Origin: an uncultured Angelakisella sp.
GTDB lineage: Bacteria; Bacillota; Clostridia; Oscillospirales; Ruminococcaceae
Direction of reading: 5' to 3'
Assembly: GCA_910585535.1 (NCBI GenBank)
Contig: CAJUFK010000169.1
Coordinates: forward strand, 1 to 5,790
Length of the DNA stretch: 5,790 bases
This document shows positions 4,726-5,790 of the stretch, one piece after another; position 1 is the first letter of the stretch; the number at the start of each line of letters is the position of its first letter. The position numbers were made by a program, and so were the translations under genes. The notes under the pieces are model-generated. The model ran no database searches. It had not been told where the DNA came from and was given only the letters and a program-made list of their open reading frames with translations.

Positions 4726-5688
4726 TTACGAGTAGGCCCGGCTGGTCAGGGTCAGCGTTGTGTACTCCCCCTGGGCGCTTTGGTCCCAGCGGCACCGCCA
4801 CAGAGTCATAGCCCCCTGGCGGCCGATGCCCCCGGTGTCCATCTCCACGCAGTCCCCGGGCCAAAGGTCCGCCCACCCGGGGAGGACCGCCTCGGCCACG
4901 TGGACCCCCCGCTGGGCGGTGAGAAACTGCTGGTAGCCGTCGGCCAGGGGGACAGTGGCATATTCGGCGGCGGGGATGACAAACCGCCTCCGCCGGACCT
5001 GCCAGGGGTTGCCGAAGGGATTTTGGAGCTTCCGGCTGTAGTTCCCCTGGCGGTCCCGCAGGATCATCTCGGAAATCACCGAGGCCCGGCGGAGGGTATC
5101 CTCCACCCGAAGGTACCGAAGCCCGGCCTCCCCGGGACGGTTGGTGACCTTGGCGGCGACGGCGGAGGACCGCTCCTCCACCGCCACCCGGTCCCCCCGG
5201 GCGATAATGGGATACCGCCCGTAGGCCCGCATACAGAAGGCGCAGAAGACCTCCCATTCACAGAGCCCCTTGGAGACGGCGAAGATGCCGGCCTTGTGGT
5301 CCCGGGGGACCGAAAGCCGGGAGAAGCCGTAGGGGGCCAGATGCTGGCGGAAGATCTCCCGGGTGGTGACATTGTAATAGGTCCGGGGGAGGGCTTCGTT
5401 ATCCAGAAGCAGGCCGCCCCGGCTCCTGGCCTGGATGGTAAAGGTGCGGCCCTTTTCATCCTCCCGGGTGACCTGCTGGTCGCAAAAGCCGGAGAAGATC
5501 TCCGCCCCGCCCCGAAGGAGCCGGGCCCCCACCCCGATGTCGGGGAGCAGCCCCTTGATAATGGGAAAGGAGGCGGAAAGGCTTTGGGCAGGGCTTTCCA
5601 GGCTCCGGACGACGCTTACCGAAATGGGCTGGCCAAGCCGGTACACTGCTCCGCTGGGGTAGGTGAGTTCCAGGGTGATAGATTTCAT
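4726..5688 (-). CDS. Tail hub protein (late control D / XkdQ type)
   Basis: This 320-residue protein fits the baseplate hub family of P2 gpD, Mu gp44 and PBSX XkdQ. Early strands include FSGFCDQQVTREDEKGRTFT (65-84), the common 'G-x-V-x-x' hub strand. SRGGLLLDNEALPRTY (89-104) is typical of the Clostridia branch ('R-s-x-x-L-L-D-N-E-A-x-P'). The next part, TTREIFRQHLAPYGF (108-122), is the following helix of that fold. A strand-rich end (about 255-318, with LPGWADLWPGD) closes the ring-forming domain. The hub joins the tail tube to the spike encoded next. The start has GGAGGT at 5693-5698, and the stop of an upstream frame lies just before that site, so it is inside the same operon. The sequence is intact and of expected size. 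Confidence 0.85.
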   Translation of the reverse strand: MKSITLELTYPSGAVYRLGQPISVSVVRSLESPAQSLSASFPIIKGLLPDIGVGARLLRGGAEIFSGFCDQQVTREDEKGRTFTIQARSRGGLLLDNEALPRTYYNVTTREIFRQHLAPYGFSRLSVPRDHKAGIFAVSKGLCEWEVFCAFCMRAYGRYPIIARGDRVAVEERSSAVAAKVTNRPGEAGLRYLRVEDTLRRASVISEMILRDRQGNYSRKLQNPFGNPWQVRRRRFVIPAAEYATVPLADGYQQFLTAQRGVHVAEAVLPGWADLWPGDCVEMDTGGIGRQGAMTLWRCRWDQSAQGEYTTLTLTSRAYS

Positions 5689-5701
5689 GGGTACCTCCGT
5701 T

Positions 5702-5790
5702 TTATTTCGGTTTCTTTGCTTGGGGCGGCGTTTTTTGGGCCGCCTGGCGGCGGCCTTTAGCGGGTCGGCGGGTTCCCTTCGGGACCCGCC
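5702..5790 (-). CDS. C-terminal end of the upstream tail gene (partial)
   Basis: A minus-strand frame open from the window edge ends with TAA at 5702-5704, three bases before the hub's GGAGGT site. This is the tight spacing seen between the other tail genes. Only 28 residues are visible. They start RVPKGTRRP and end PQAKKPK, with eleven Lys/Arg, no acidic residue and many Ala/Pro/Gln. In PBSX-type operons the gene before the hub encodes a LysM tail protein (XkdP); this could be its basic tail, but no LysM sequence is visible. A second minus frame stops at 5757-5759 and would leave a 68-base gap, so it is less likely. A hairpin (GGCGGGT 5767-5773 with ACCCGCC 5784-5790) lies inside. Confidence 0.5.
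   Translation of the reverse strand, partial: RVPKGTRRPAKGRRQAAQKTPPQAKKPK

Noticed and set aside
4780..5760. Long plus-strand open frame (326 codons) opposite the hub gene
   Set aside because: It is Gly/Pro-rich with no family motif and mirrors the hub gene, whose motifs and ribosome binding site are good. GC-rich third positions keep the opposite strand open.

Overview
The window looks like part of the genome of a gut Firmicute of the class Clostridia, most likely the Oscillospiraceae/Ruminococcaceae group. The signs are strong AGGAGG ribosome binding sites, GC-rich hairpin-dense spacers of the kind common in that group, a PBSX/Mu-type tail gene order and a Clostridia-style small serine recombinase. 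The taxonomic call is inference, because no rRNA or housekeeping gene is present.

The right-hand part (about 2376-5790, all minus strand) is the distal part of a contractile-phage tail and baseplate operon. In transcription order it holds the end of an upstream gene, a hub protein (late control D / XkdQ type), a small OB-fold spike (gpV/gp45 type), a gp25/XkdS-like wedge protein, baseplate J (XkdT/gp47) and a YmfQ/XkdU (DUF2313) protein. The genes are packed with 1-20 base gaps or an ATGA overlap. The tail fibre gene that normally follows YmfQ/XkdU is missing. The operon instead runs head-on into a serine recombinase gene, and the two stop codons share four bases.

The middle (about 1240-2379) is a plus-strand pair: a ribbon-helix-helix (RHH) protein with a probable TTG start, then the serine recombinase. 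Between them is a perfect inverted repeat with 25-base arms around an asymmetric GT centre. Its right arm contains the recombinase ribosome binding site. It could be the recombinase crossover site, a two-way terminator, a translation lock, or a combination. This is the most interesting structure in the window.

The left part (1-1300) is AT-richer accessory DNA: a SLOG/DUF1273-type nucleotide-binding-fold protein (minus), a second small RHH protein (minus), and between them a near-consensus plus-strand promoter with no gene beneath it. GC-rich hairpin repeats flank the RHH/promoter block at 1-250 and about 596-660.

Overall this appears to be the edge of a prophage or phage-tail-like island. 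A compact baseplate operon meets a regulatory/recombination locus where receptor-binding genes would be expected. A role in switching or exchanging tail-tip genes is plausible but unproven, since no second recombination site and no fibre gene are visible here.
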